Source: Paenibacillus glycanilyticus NBRC 16618
Lineage (GTDB): Bacteria > Bacillota > Bacilli > Paenibacillales > Paenibacillaceae
NCBI RefSeq assembly: GCF_004000805.1
Contig: NZ_BILY01000016.1
Span: 88,730-152,729 of the forward strand
Length of the DNA stretch: 64,000 nucleotides
Reading direction: 5' to 3'
Part shown: piece after piece, positions 52,153-60,794 of the stretch
How the letters are laid out: every line of letters starts with the position of its first letter
Position numbering within the stretch: position 1 is the stretch's first letter
Translations under genes and position numbers: made by a program
Notes under the pieces: model-generated
Told to the model about the DNA's origin: nothing
Database searches by the model: none
Seen by the model: the letters and a program-made list of their open reading frames with translations, nothing else

Positions 52153-52400
52153 GCGAACCTCCCCTTTTCATCTTGAATATAAAATTTTTACTATCCCAAT
52201 TGATTTAATCGGCTTTGTTTATTATGATAGCTAATAATCATTTTGCAGCAACCGTTATTTACGCCATAAACGTTGTGAAATCAACACTTTTGACCATTTT
52301 GTAGGATTTGAAAATGATATCCGCACAAACCGCACACAATTGTCTGGCTGGCTTTAAGCAAGCTTCAGCCCTCTCTTGTTTGCTTGGAAGTTGGATATCC

Positions 52401-52421
52401 GACACTTTTATCAAAAATGTC
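52401..52421. promoter_or_regulatory. Candidate operator of the TetR regulator
   Basis: GACACTTTT-ATC-AAAAATGTC is a 21-base palindrome with one mismatch, six bases upstream of the ribosome binding site of the TetR gene. From 52153 to 52400 no gene is seen; this is the divergent promoter region of the organosulfur block, without S-box or T-box features. Confidence 0.5.
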
Positions 52422-52441
52422 TGATTGGAGGGAAACGAGGC

Positions 52442-53068
52442 ATGTCTGTCCAACAAAACCAATTGATCACGGACCGAAGAATCGCAAGGACCAAGCAATT
52501 TATTTCGGAGGCGTTTCTGGCCTTGCTGCTGGAGAAGGATATCGAGGGAATTGTCATCAAGGATATAACGGAGAGGGCCAACATAAACCGTTCTACCTTT
52601 TACGCCTATTACAGCGACAAATTCGATTTGCTCGATCATATGGTGAAGGATAAATTAACTCAGCTAACCGCACTTATTGATGCAGACCGGAATGAATCTT
52701 ACATACCGGATTTTAACGCGCCCGATCCTTTCTTTGTACTTCTGTTCAGCCACGTCGAGGAAAATGAAGCGTTCTACCGCGTTCTTCTGACCAGGATTAA
52801 TCCGGCAACAGCCGGTGCCGATTATGCGGCTTCCCTGCTCGGCGTCATCCGCGATACCTTCTACGCCCGTATTACGGCGCTCAGCATGGACCAGAAGCAG
52901 GCCGTTCCGCTTGATCTGCTGCTTGATTATATCAGCTTTTCGACCTTCCACATGGCGCGCAAATGGCTGGAGCAGCGGATGGTCTACTCCTCCCGCCATA
53001 TGGCGCTGCAGCTTACCCGTATGTCCATTCTTGGCACCTATGATGCGATGGGAATGCTTAGAGCATAA
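52442..53068 (+). CDS. TetR family transcriptional regulator
   Basis: 208 residues from the ATG at 52442 (GGAGGGAAACG upstream). The N-terminal HTH is RRIARTKQFISEAFLALLLE followed by IVIKDITERANINRSTFYAY and YSDKFDLLDHMVK. The C-terminal domain (about 70-208) is the TetR_C_3 type found in DhaS/YbiH-like regulators (FFVLLFSHVEENEAFYRVLL, DYISFSTFHMARKWLEQRMV). It is divergent from the HpaB-like gene and thus the best candidate to control the organosulfur block. Confidence 0.92.
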   Translation: MSVQQNQLITDRRIARTKQFISEAFLALLLEKDIEGIVIKDITERANINRSTFYAYYSDKFDLLDHMVKDKLTQLTALIDADRNESYIPDFNAPDPFFVLLFSHVEENEAFYRVLLTRINPATAGADYAASLLGVIRDTFYARITALSMDQKQAVPLDLLLDYISFSTFHMARKWLEQRMVYSSRHMALQLTRMSILGTYDAMGMLRA

Positions 53069-53081
53069 GGAGCTAACAAAC

Positions 53082-53130
53082 AAACAGACCCGGTCCAGCC
53101 AGCTTCATGGCCTTTCCGGGTCTGTTTTTA
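53082..53130. terminator. Bidirectional terminator
   Basis: AAACAGACCCGG pairs with CCGGGTCTGTTT around a loop with GGCC. It overlaps the last codons of the minus-strand DUF2306 gene and ends the TetR transcript. Confidence 0.8.
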
Positions 53131-53734
53131 ATTGCCTGATCACAAGCTCCGCGAGCAAAAGCAGCAGCACAATCGTGCTGTAAATGGCGATCGTATAGCT
53201 TACCGTATAATCCATCCCGATACCGTTATGCAGGGCTGCGGTAATCAGGTGGGTGAACAAATTAGTGAATACGAAAACATAGCTTCGAATCATCCATTTG
53301 CGGTGTTCCGCGGCTTTTCCTTTACGGATTTTCACAACCGCAACCACCGTGATAACAAGCCAAATCATATTGATAAAATTAAATGCAATACTGTTTACTC
53401 TCCCCCCCGTAGAGGACGGAGCCATGTAGCCGGAGGTTAGATCAACGATGGCCACCGCCAGCACGTAAATATAACCGAGAGCTCGATGCAGCTTGGCGCT
53501 TCTCTCTCTGATCCGTCTGGAGAAGTTAATAAGTCCGGCAATCATGGCCGCGCAAGCCGCCGCAATATGCACATCCATAATGGTCAGCCACAGCGACACA
53601 TGCTTCAATCCGGTCTTATGACGCAGGAAGCGGCTCGCTTCGGGGTCGTAGATAAAGTTCATATAGGTCGTATATCCGATAAAAGCGATAGATACGGCAA
53701 TCGTGAGGATGTACAGCGTTTTTCTATTTTTCAA
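53105..53734 (-). CDS. DUF2306 family membrane protein
   Basis: About 209 residues from TTG at 53734, which has GAGG seven bases upstream. It has seven or so hydrophobic segments, with the His-containing motifs DVHIAAACAAMIAGLINFSR, KLHRALGYIYVLAVAIVDLT and AEHRKWMIRSYVFVFTNLFT, and another His in LFTHLITAALHNGIG. The paired His on membrane helices recall cytochrome b561-like heme ligands, which would fit an electron-transfer role, but that is inference. The reading frame extends upstream without a better start. Confidence 0.82.
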   Translation of the reverse strand: MKNRKTLYILTIAVSIAFIGYTTYMNFIYDPEASRFLRHKTGLKHVSLWLTIMDVHIAAACAAMIAGLINFSRRIRERSAKLHRALGYIYVLAVAIVDLTSGYMAPSSTGGRVNSIAFNFINMIWLVITVVAVVKIRKGKAAEHRKWMIRSYVFVFTNLFTHLITAALHNGIGMDYTVSYTIAIYSTIVLLLLLAELVIRQLKTDPERP

Positions 53735-53774
53735 GGGACTGCCTCTTTCATACTTTCCTTTATAGCTAGTGTGT

Positions 53775-54665
53775 TTAGAAAAGATCAAGCTGCTCATATT
53801 GCGGCGGTAATTCGAGCGGCTCCAGCGGGTCCTTGCCATCCGGCCTTAGCAGGCCGAGCAGCGCCATCATCTGCTTCGCGTTGTCCGCCGCATCGCCGCC
53901 GGAGTTATTGTTGAAGATCACGCAAATATGCTCGCTTTGCTGCTGCAGCTGCTCCAAATACCCTGCCCACTGCCGCAGCTCGTCCTCGTTATAACGATAT
54001 AGATAGCGGACATCCCGCCAATTCGGCGCCCCGCCCTGGTTCCAGCCGCCGGCGTTACGGCCGTGGAACCGGACAACCGTCATGGAAGCATCCGTCACCT
54101 CAAGCACGGTTGGTATCGATCCTAGACCCGCCTGCGGCTCGTCGCATACGCTATGCAGCCAGCCCTCCTGGCGCATGAAGTCCAGCGTACGCTTCCGGTA
54201 TTCCTCGGTGAACCAGCTTTGATGACGGAACTCGAGCGCGACGGGGATCCCTTCCATCCGGCGCTTCGTTTCCCGCAGAATACGCACGTTGTCCCGGGTA
54301 CAGTCGAACCACGGCGGGTACTGGAACAGAGCCGCGCTCAGGCGCCCCGCTTCCATCACCGGCATAATCGATTCGCGAAAAGCCGCAAACGTGCCGTCTG
54401 GATCATTAGCCGCCGCTGCTGCCGCAGGACCACGCTGATGTCCGGTCATTCCTTGGTAAGCCTTGACGATAAAATGCAGCGACTCCGGCGTCTCCTCCGT
54501 CCACTTGGCGAACCTCTCCGGAGGCTGTATCGCGTAAAAGCTGCTGTCCACCTCAACCAGCGGGAAATGCTTCGCATATTCCTTCAGCCGGTCCTTCGCT
54601 TTGACATTTGGGCCGTACAGCGCGTCCTGGTCTCCCCAGCCCGCAAGCCCGATATGGATAGGCAT
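53775..54665 (-). CDS. DUF72 family protein (YunF/YecE-like)
   Basis: TIM-barrel-type protein of 296 residues. The start MPIHIGLAGWGDQDALYGPN is followed by HFPLVEVDSSFYAIQPPERF, LHFIVKAYQGMTGHQRG, LFQYPPWFDCTRDNVRILRE, IPVALEFRHQSWFTEEYRKR, VVRFHGRNAGGWN and YLYRYNEDELRQWAGYLEQL, all standard landmarks of DUF72. Biochemical function is unproven. It is a single-gene unit upstream of a repeat-filled gap. Confidence 0.93.
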   Translation of the reverse strand: MPIHIGLAGWGDQDALYGPNVKAKDRLKEYAKHFPLVEVDSSFYAIQPPERFAKWTEETPESLHFIVKAYQGMTGHQRGPAAAAAANDPDGTFAAFRESIMPVMEAGRLSAALFQYPPWFDCTRDNVRILRETKRRMEGIPVALEFRHQSWFTEEYRKRTLDFMRQEGWLHSVCDEPQAGLGSIPTVLEVTDASMTVVRFHGRNAGGWNQGGAPNWRDVRYLYRYNEDELRQWAGYLEQLQQQSEHICVIFNNNSGGDAADNAKQMMALLGLLRPDGKDPLEPLELPPQYEQLDLF

Positions 54666-54739
54666 CGAATATCACCCGCTCTCCAACTAAACTATGTTTC
54701 TCCAACCTATCATACCTGCTCCGTATTCTGCAAATAACC

Positions 54740-55240
54740 GCTGCCATAGATGCAAAAACAGGTTATTCCGGCTTACCAGCCCGAGAGGACTGATTCGTCG
54801 AAATAACCTGTTTACTAGTGCGCATAGATTTGCGGCTGCATACGTCGGCAGCCATGCTTCCAGTGCACGTTTTGCAGTATATTGCTGCATTTTCGCTAGA
54901 AAGCCCGATTATACTGCACGATATGCAGGATATTCCGTCCGAAACAGCCTAAATGAGCTCCATCGAGACCAATATACTGCATTCCGTGCAACATACGGTG
55001 CTCCGGAGCGCCATATCGGGCGTATATGCTGCATTCTGTGCAGGATATGGCACTCTAGGCTTACAATGGCTTGCATTCTGCATTCTGCGAGGCATATGGC
55101 GTCTAGAGACGCCAGCTCAGACGCATGCGATATACGGTGCTCCGGAGCGCGATATCGAGCGTGTATGGCTGCATTAGGTGCAGTATACGCGCCCAGCACA
55201 GGGTATACCCATTTCCAGTCCAGCATACTGCATCCCCTTA
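54740..55240. repeat. Array of TGCA-centred palindromic units
   Basis: At least six units of about 25 bases follow the pattern TATACTGCA..TGCAGNATA: near 54872, 54909-54937, 54972-54996, 55022-55050, 55064-55100 and 55161-55190. A 43-base segment with GGTGCTCCGGAGCGC is repeated directly (54993 and 55132, offset 139). A hairpin AAACAGGTTATT/AATAACCTGTTT lies at 54757-54813. No gene is seen between 54666 and 55331. Confidence 0.8.
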
Positions 55241-55274
55241 CAGCATCGTCGCGCACCTAAGCAGCTACGCAAAA

Positions 55275-55305
55275 GCGGCAGGCTGGCCTATTGCCAGCCT
55301 GCCGC
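55275..55305 (-). terminator. Terminator of the MocR-Ddl-aminotransferase operon
   Basis: A perfect 13-base stem GCGGCAGGCTGGC/GCCAGCCTGCCGC with a five-base loop, followed on the minus strand by TTTTGC. Confidence 0.85.
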
Positions 55306-55331
55306 TCAAGAGACAGCCCCGAGGCTACACT

Positions 55332-56501
55332 TTACATCGCCGTCCGCATCCAGCGGCCGATGCGCTCCAGAGCCTCCGACAGATTCGAAGTCGAGGAAGC
55401 GTACGAGCAGCGGATAAAGCCCTCGCCGCCCCGGCCGAATACCGAGCCGGGCACTGCCGCTACCTTCGCTTCCTGCAGCAGCCGCGTAGCGAACTGCTCC
55501 GAGCCGAGCCCGGTCGCAGCGATGGACGGGAAAGCGTAAAACGCTCCTTGCGGATCCCGGCATGTGAGCCCCAGCTCGCTTAAGCCTTTTACGAACATCC
55601 GCCGCCTCTGGTTAAACGCCTCTACCATCTCGTCTTTATCCTCCATGCAGCTGCGCAGGCATTCGATCGCGGCAACCTGGCCAACAATCGGCGCGCAAAG
55701 AGCGGTATATTGATGGATCTTGGTCATCGCTGCGATCAGCTCCTGACCGCCGCAAGCGTAGCCAACTCGCATTCCCGTCATCGCAAAAGCCTTAGAAAAG
55801 CCGCTGATCACCACCGTCCGATCCTTCATCCCCGGAAGGGAAGCGAAGCTGACATGCTTGCCTTCGTAAGTCAGCTCCGCATAGATCTCATCGGACAATA
55901 CGATGAGGTTATGCTCTTCCACAAGCTTCGTAATCGGCAGCCAATCCTCGTAGGACATAACCGCTCCGGTCGGATTGCTAGGGAAGTTGACGAAGAGCAC
56001 CTTGGAACGGGGAGTTATCGCCTGCCTGAGCGCATCTGCCGTAAGCTTGAACGACTGGGCGGCCGTCATCTCCAGTTCAACCGGCACCCCTCCGTTCAGC
56101 TTGCAGATCGGCGCGTAAGCAATGTAACCGGGAACCGGAATAATCATTTCATCGCCGGGCTCAAGAAGCGCCCGCATGGCCAGGTCAATCGCTTCGCTGC
56201 CGCCTACCGTAACCAGCACTTCCTTGGCCGGTTCGTAGCGGACTCCAAAGCTTTTGTCCAAGTACGCCGCAATCTCCTCCCGAAGCTCCATAAGGCCTTC
56301 GTTAGGCGTATACATCGTCCGGCCCCGCTCGAGCGCCCGAATGCAGGCCTCTCTGGCCGCCTTAGGCGTTGCGAAATCGGGTTCCCCAACCCCTAGCGAT
56401 ATGATTTCCTTGTTTCCCTCAGCCGCGTTAAAAAACTTGCGAATGCCCGAGGGGGGCAAATCGCGGACTAGCGGCGTCACCCATGTGCTCGTCGTCAACA
56501 T
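55332..56501 (-). CDS. Class I/II aminotransferase (PatA/AlaT-like)
   Basis: PLP enzyme of 389 residues from the ATG at 56501 (GGGAGAGG upstream). It opens with the signature VRDLPPSGIRKFFNAAEGNK and ISLGVGEPDFATPKAAREA, and has PNEGLMELREEIAAYL, FVNFPSNPTGAVMSYEDW, LSDEIYAELTYEG and the PLP Lys in VVISGFSKAFAMTGMRVGYA. It is the last gene after mocR and ddl, 22 bases from ddl. It could supply or recycle an amino acid for cell-wall synthesis; alanine or diaminopimelate substrates are guesses. Confidence 0.92.
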   Translation of the reverse strand: MLTTSTWVTPLVRDLPPSGIRKFFNAAEGNKEIISLGVGEPDFATPKAAREACIRALERGRTMYTPNEGLMELREEIAAYLDKSFGVRYEPAKEVLVTVGGSEAIDLAMRALLEPGDEMIIPVPGYIAYAPICKLNGGVPVELEMTAAQSFKLTADALRQAITPRSKVLFVNFPSNPTGAVMSYEDWLPITKLVEEHNLIVLSDEIYAELTYEGKHVSFASLPGMKDRTVVISGFSKAFAMTGMRVGYACGGQELIAAMTKIHQYTALCAPIVGQVAAIECLRSCMEDKDEMVEAFNQRRRMFVKGLSELGLTCRDPQGAFYAFPSIAATGLGSEQFATRLLQEAKVAAVPGSVFGRGGEGFIRCSYASSTSNLSEALERIGRWMRTAM

Positions 56502-56523
56502 GGTTAATCCTCTCCCTGGCCGA

Positions 56524-57435
56524 TTATTTCTCTTTGCGTTCCTCAAGAGAATAATCGATGATGTAGTCAAGCAGCTCGTTGAACTTGATACCAGCCGCTT
56601 TGGCCGCCTTAGGCAGCAAGCTGTTCTTCGTCAGACCCGGCAGCGTGTTCGCTTCCAGAACGTACGGAACACCGTTTGCGATAATCATGTCGATACGCGC
56701 ATACACGCTGCACTTCAATGACTTGTAGCAGCCAAGCGCAGAAGCTTCGACGCGGGCCTGCACGTCGGCCGGCAATTCGATCACTTCTTCCGTCGCTCCG
56801 CCATCCTGGTACTTGGAGTCGAAATCGAAAAACTCCGAGTTGGCTTTAATCGATACGATTGGAAGCAGCTTGCCGTTCAGGACGGCGCATGTGATTTCTT
56901 CCCCGCCTACGAACTGCTCGATCATAACGGAGTCATCCCACTTCAACGCTTCCGCTACCGCTTCCTCGATCCCCTCCTGCGTTTTAACCAGACGCGTAGC
57001 GATGCTCGAGCCGCCCGAATTCGGCTTCACGACAACCGGCAGGCCAAGGCGCTCCACGTTGGCCGCGGCAAGCTCCTCCATGCTGGCGACGTTAATCCAA
57101 TCGGCTGTCAGGATGCCGTCGAAACGGATAAGCTTTTTAGCCAGCTCTTTATCCATGCTTACGCTGCTCGACAACACGCCGCAGCCCGAGTAAGGAATGC
57201 CAAGCGATTCCAGCGTGCCTTGCACCGTACCGTCTTCGCCGTATTTGCCGTGAAGAGCGAGCAGCGCGAAGTCGATACCGGCCGTTTTATCAATCAAATC
57301 GCGTTTCGTGTTAATCTCGATCGGCACAACTTCATATTTGCCGCGATCCAGATTCGCGATCATTTCTTGCCCCGTCAATAAAGAAATTTCTCTCTCGGAC
57401 GAAATGCCGCCCATAATAACGCCGATTTTCATCAT
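56524..57435 (-). CDS. ddl: D-alanine--D-alanine ligase
   Basis: ATP-grasp enzyme of 303 residues that makes the D-Ala-D-Ala dipeptide of peptidoglycan. The N-terminal VIMGGISSEREISLLTGQEM, LLALHGKYGEDGTVQGTLES, LGIPYSGCGVLSSSVSMDKE, ATP-grasp LPVVVKPNSGGSSIAT and metal ligands in YVLEANTLPGLTKNSLLP are all visible. The omega-loop keeps Lys-Tyr (SKYQDGGATEE), typical of D-Ala rather than D-lactate specificity. It is the second gene of the MocR-Ddl-aminotransferase operon. Confidence 0.96.
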   Translation of the reverse strand: MMKIGVIMGGISSEREISLLTGQEMIANLDRGKYEVVPIEINTKRDLIDKTAGIDFALLALHGKYGEDGTVQGTLESLGIPYSGCGVLSSSVSMDKELAKKLIRFDGILTADWINVASMEELAAANVERLGLPVVVKPNSGGSSIATRLVKTQEGIEEAVAEALKWDDSVMIEQFVGGEEITCAVLNGKLLPIVSIKANSEFFDFDSKYQDGGATEEVIELPADVQARVEASALGCYKSLKCSVYARIDMIIANGVPYVLEANTLPGLTKNSLLPKAAKAAGIKFNELLDYIIDYSLEERKEK

Positions 57436-57488
57436 GTTGTTAATAAGCCTCCTGAAAATTTAATAACCATAATTGTTTATGAAAAGAA

Positions 57489-58952
57489 TTACTTCCCGAG
57501 CATAGCTTTCGCAGCGTCCCCGATCCTTTGGATCCCTATGACGATATTCTCGTCGGAGACGCGGGAGAAGCCAAGCCGCATCGCATGGCGGCCGCCGCCG
57601 TCCGTGTAGAAAATATCGCCGGGCGTAAACAGTACGCCCTGCTCCGTGCAGGCCTGCAGCAGCTCCCTAGTGGAGAAGCTCTCTCCGAATTCGACGAACA
57701 AATGAAGCCCGCCGTCGCCTGACAGCCTTTTTAGCGGCAGATACGTCTTACAGCTCTCCACGGCCAGTTCGTATTTGCGCTTGTATTCCGCCTTCGCACG
57801 CTTCAGATATTTCTCGAAGTTGCCATTATGAAGATATTGATAGAGCAGCGATTGATCAAGAGTCGACGTATGAATGGTGCGCGCGCGTTTGACGCTTTCC
57901 AGATAGTCGATCAGCTCCTTATCCGCCAGAATCCATCCGACGCGCAGGCCGGGGAACAGAATTTTGGAGAAGCTGCCCAAATAAATCGTTCCGTTATTGC
58001 GGTTGCCGCCGTAAGCGAGCAAAGGGGCCACATGAGCGCCTGAATAACGAAGCTCTTCATTAAAGCCGTCCTCGATAATCGGAATCCGGCGGTCGTTCAG
58101 CATACGCACCGTTTCCGCCCGTTTCTCGTGGGACATCACGATCCCCGTCGGGTTATGGTACGAAGGAACAAGATAAGCGAGGTCGAATTCCTGCCCGCCA
58201 AGCTTCTCTTCCAGCTGTTCTAGGCTAATGCCGTCAGGCTCCATATCTACGCCCGTAATGGCGAATTGGTGCATCTTTAAATTTTTAATTGCGGTATGGT
58301 GAGTCGGGTTCTCGCATAACGCGTGTCCGCTGCGCTTCCCAAGCGCCGACAGGACAAGGTCGAACCCTTCCGTAAAACCGTTCGTAATGAGCATATCTTT
58401 GCCCGCCAGATCGACGCCTTTGTTCTCCATGTAACGCATCAGGAAATCGATTAAGGGCTTATACCCTTTGGCGTAGCCGTAATTCAGGATTATGTTGCCT
58501 TCCAGCGACATCCGGTCGAGGAATGCGCGCTTCACGTTTTGCAGATCGAAGAGCTTTTCGTCCGGAGCGATGCTCGTAAAAGAAATCGCCCCCCGCTTCG
58601 CGCGGATGCCATGCTTCATCAGATCATGCTCTTCCGCCGCGCGGGCCAGATCATTGATCCTCTCGCTCCAGTCCAGCTGCTTGCCGGTGCCTTCTTCCGC
58701 CGCAACGCCGCCCGCCGATTGCGCGACGAAGTTGCCTTTGCCTTTTACGGCGTATATGAATCCTTCATCCACCAGATCCGCATAAGCGGTCACGATGGTG
58801 TTGCGGCCAACATTCATCAAGAGGCTTAACTCTCGCGTGGACGGAAGTTTCTGATTCGCCTGCAGCGCGCCCGTTATCATCAGCCGTTTCATATAATCCT
58901 TGACCTGCATCGATACCGGCCGGTCGCTTGCGAATTGAATATCAGAATACAC
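57489..58952 (-). CDS. MocR/GntR-type regulator with aminotransferase domain (DdlR-like)
   Basis: 487-residue fusion of a GntR winged helix (about 10-80: QVKDYMKRLMITGALQANQK, LPSTRELSLLMNVGRNTIVT) and a class I aminotransferase fold (about 110-480) with YLVPSYHNPTGIVMSHEKRA, EDGFNEELRYS and the PLP Lys in YLGSFSKILFPGLRVGWILA. The start is GTG with GGAGG seven bases upstream. Such regulators bind PLP and an amino acid. The linkage to ddl matches the DdlR of Brevibacillus, which controls D-alanine ligase; here the gene is co-directional with ddl instead of divergent. Confidence 0.92.
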   Translation of the reverse strand: MYSDIQFASDRPVSMQVKDYMKRLMITGALQANQKLPSTRELSLLMNVGRNTIVTAYADLVDEGFIYAVKGKGNFVAQSAGGVAAEEGTGKQLDWSERINDLARAAEEHDLMKHGIRAKRGAISFTSIAPDEKLFDLQNVKRAFLDRMSLEGNIILNYGYAKGYKPLIDFLMRYMENKGVDLAGKDMLITNGFTEGFDLVLSALGKRSGHALCENPTHHTAIKNLKMHQFAITGVDMEPDGISLEQLEEKLGGQEFDLAYLVPSYHNPTGIVMSHEKRAETVRMLNDRRIPIIEDGFNEELRYSGAHVAPLLAYGGNRNNGTIYLGSFSKILFPGLRVGWILADKELIDYLESVKRARTIHTSTLDQSLLYQYLHNGNFEKYLKRAKAEYKRKYELAVESCKTYLPLKRLSGDGGLHLFVEFGESFSTRELLQACTEQGVLFTPGDIFYTDGGGRHAMRLGFSRVSDENIVIGIQRIGDAAKAMLGK

Positions 58953-59133
58953 CCCGTCACCTCCAAATAAATGAATTGCTGCCGCCTTTCAGCGTCTTGC
59001 TCCGTAAGCATAATCATATCATGGCACAAAATAGCTTCAAGCAAAAGAACCACGCCGGGCGTTATTCGCCTTCAGCGTGGTTCTTAGACAAGATTCGCGG
59101 GAGAAATGTAAGCCCGCTATCATTTCCGTTCTT

Positions 59134-59886
59134 TTATTTCGCCGTCACGCCGCCGTCGACAGGCAATTCGATGCCGGTCAGGTACGATGCGTCATCCGAC
59201 GCGAGGAACAGGACCGCCTTCGCAACCTCAACCGCTTGTCCTACGCGCGGCAATGCGGTCTGGGACAGAAACCATCCGAGCATTTGCTCGTTGTTCACGA
59301 ACTCCTTGCTCATCGGCGTCTCGATAAAGCCCGGATGCACGGAGTTGACGCGGATGTTGTCCTTGCCGTAATCAACGGCAGCAGCCTTGCTCAGCATGCG
59401 GACAGCGCCCTTCGATGCCGTATAAGCGCCGGCGCCTTGACTCCCGGTAATGCCGGCAATCGACGAGATGTTTACAATCGAACCGCCGTTATTTTCCTGC
59501 ATATGAGGTACAACGTGCTTCATCCCGAGAAACACGCTCGATAGGTTAATATTCATGACCTTGTCCCATTGCTCGACCGTGGTATCCAGCATGCCGACCG
59601 CAAACGAAATACCCGCATTGTTAACTAGGATATCGATTCGGCCATATGCCTCTACCGCCGCCGCGACAACGCTCATCCACTGCTCCTCGGACGCAACATT
59701 GTGCGCGATTGCCGTTGCAACGCCGCCTTCCGCCTCGATCTCCTTCACAACGGCAAGCACCGCTGCTTCATTAATGTCGGTGGCTACCACCTTCGCGCCT
59801 TCACGGGCGAACAATAATGCTTCCTCACGGCCCATGCCGCTTCCCGCGCCTGTAATAATAGCTACTTTATCCGCTAGACGACTCAT
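59134..59886 (-). CDS. Short-chain dehydrogenase/reductase
   Basis: Classical SDR of 250 residues: VAIITGAGSGMGREEALLFA (cofactor motif), ATDINEAAV (Asp favours NAD), LVNNAGISFAVGM, catalytic Ser in VNISSIAGITGSQG and Tyr-Lys in AYTASKGAV, and C-terminal YLTGIELPVDGGVTAK. It is divergent from a TetR regulator, with two palindromes between. Resembles cyclopentanol/levodione-type dehydrogenases, but the substrate cannot be fixed. Confidence 0.93.
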   Translation of the reverse strand: MSRLADKVAIITGAGSGMGREEALLFAREGAKVVATDINEAAVLAVVKEIEAEGGVATAIAHNVASEEQWMSVVAAAVEAYGRIDILVNNAGISFAVGMLDTTVEQWDKVMNINLSSVFLGMKHVVPHMQENNGGSIVNISSIAGITGSQGAGAYTASKGAVRMLSKAAAVDYGKDNIRVNSVHPGFIETPMSKEFVNNEQMLGWFLSQTALPRVGQAVEVAKAVLFLASDDASYLTGIELPVDGGVTAK

Positions 59887-59912
59887 GGATCATCTCTCCC
59901 CGAATAATAAAA

Positions 59913-59950
59913 TGATAGTGTGTATATCACTATGATATAAACTATATCAC
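59913..59950. promoter_or_regulatory. Tandem palindromes between SDR and TetR genes
   Basis: ATAGTG/CACTAT (59915-59933) and TGATATA-AAC-TATATCA (59933-59949) lie side by side 25-65 bases from the SDR start codon. They are good operator candidates for the divergent TetR-type regulator. Confidence 0.6.
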
Positions 59951-60050
59951 CATGTTCGTCGAGGCGCAATGCTTCTTGCCTAGAAGGAGTTGGCATCGTT
60001 ATAATACCCATATAATTGATGGCTGCTTAGCCAATGAAAGGTAACGACAA

Positions 60051-60698
60051 ATGGATGCAAAAGAACGGTACGAGAAAGAACGGAGCGACGGCAAACAGCA
60101 GAGGCTGCTGGCGATTCTAGAGGCGGCCGAGCAAGAGTTTATCCGCCGGGGCATTGAGAAAACCACCATGCAGCATATCGCGGACGCGGCCAATATCGGC
60201 ATCGCTACGCTGTTTCGGTATTTTCCGAAGAAGGAAAAGCTGATCGTTGCAGTGGCAACCAAGCTGCTGCAGCCGATTCATGACGCCTTTATGGCAACCG
60301 CCGCTCTGCCGCTGTCTTGTCTGGACAAGCTGGAACGCCTATTCGACTTCCTTATAGAGGAGCATAACCGCGCTAGCGCCAAATTTATGGTCGACTTCGA
60401 CAGCTACGCTGCCCACTCCCAGGAGCCGGTCGAGGACATGGAGACGTTTGTAGCCCTGCATCGGCGGATCTCGTTGCATTTCGCGGCTATTGTACAGTCC
60501 GGCATCGAGGATCGCTCGATCCGCCAGGATCTGCAGATCAAAGAGACGCTTACGACGATCATGAACAGCTTTGGCCATTTTTCGCGGCAGCTGTCGCTGC
60601 AGAACAACATTCTGCTCTTTGAATCGGATCTCGAATCCAGGCCGCAGCTGCTCATCCTCAAAGGGATGTTCCTGGAATACGTAAAGAACCCATCATGA
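60051..60698 (+). CDS. TetR/AcrR family transcriptional regulator
   Basis: 215 residues. The N-terminal HTH is GKQQRLLAILEAAEQEFIRR, IEKTTMQHIADAANIGIATL and FRYFPKKEKLIVAVATKLLQ. The C-terminal ligand domain contains LDKLERLFDFLIEEHNRASA and RISLHFAAIVQSGIEDRSIR. AAGG lies about nine bases before the ATG (aatgaaaggtaacgaca context). It is divergent from the SDR gene, which it probably represses through the palindromes between them. Confidence 0.93.
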   Translation: MDAKERYEKERSDGKQQRLLAILEAAEQEFIRRGIEKTTMQHIADAANIGIATLFRYFPKKEKLIVAVATKLLQPIHDAFMATAALPLSCLDKLERLFDFLIEEHNRASAKFMVDFDSYAAHSQEPVEDMETFVALHRRISLHFAAIVQSGIEDRSIRQDLQIKETLTTIMNSFGHFSRQLSLQNNILLFESDLESRPQLLILKGMFLEYVKNPS

Positions 60699-60713
60699 AA
60701 TCGCGCCAGAACA

Positions 60714-60753
60714 AAAAGAACGCTCCCCGCATGGTACGGGGAAGCGTTCTTTT
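60714..60753. terminator. Bidirectional terminator
   Basis: AAAAGAACGCTTCCCC-type stem (arms AAAGAACGCTCCCCG and CGGGGAAGCGTTCTTT, one bulge) with T run. It separates the convergent TetR and SLH-GH18 genes. Confidence 0.85.
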
Positions 60754-60794
60754 ATTGTTAATCGAGTAAATAAATAAGAGCATGAATCCATAAG

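Noticed and set aside
52153..52400. Possible SAM (S-box) or T-box leader before the organosulfur block
   Set aside because: None of the conserved S-box or T-box sequence elements is present in this gap.
54740..55240. CRISPR array
   Set aside because: Repeats are short, variable, palindromic and unevenly spaced, without unique spacers of constant length or cas genes.
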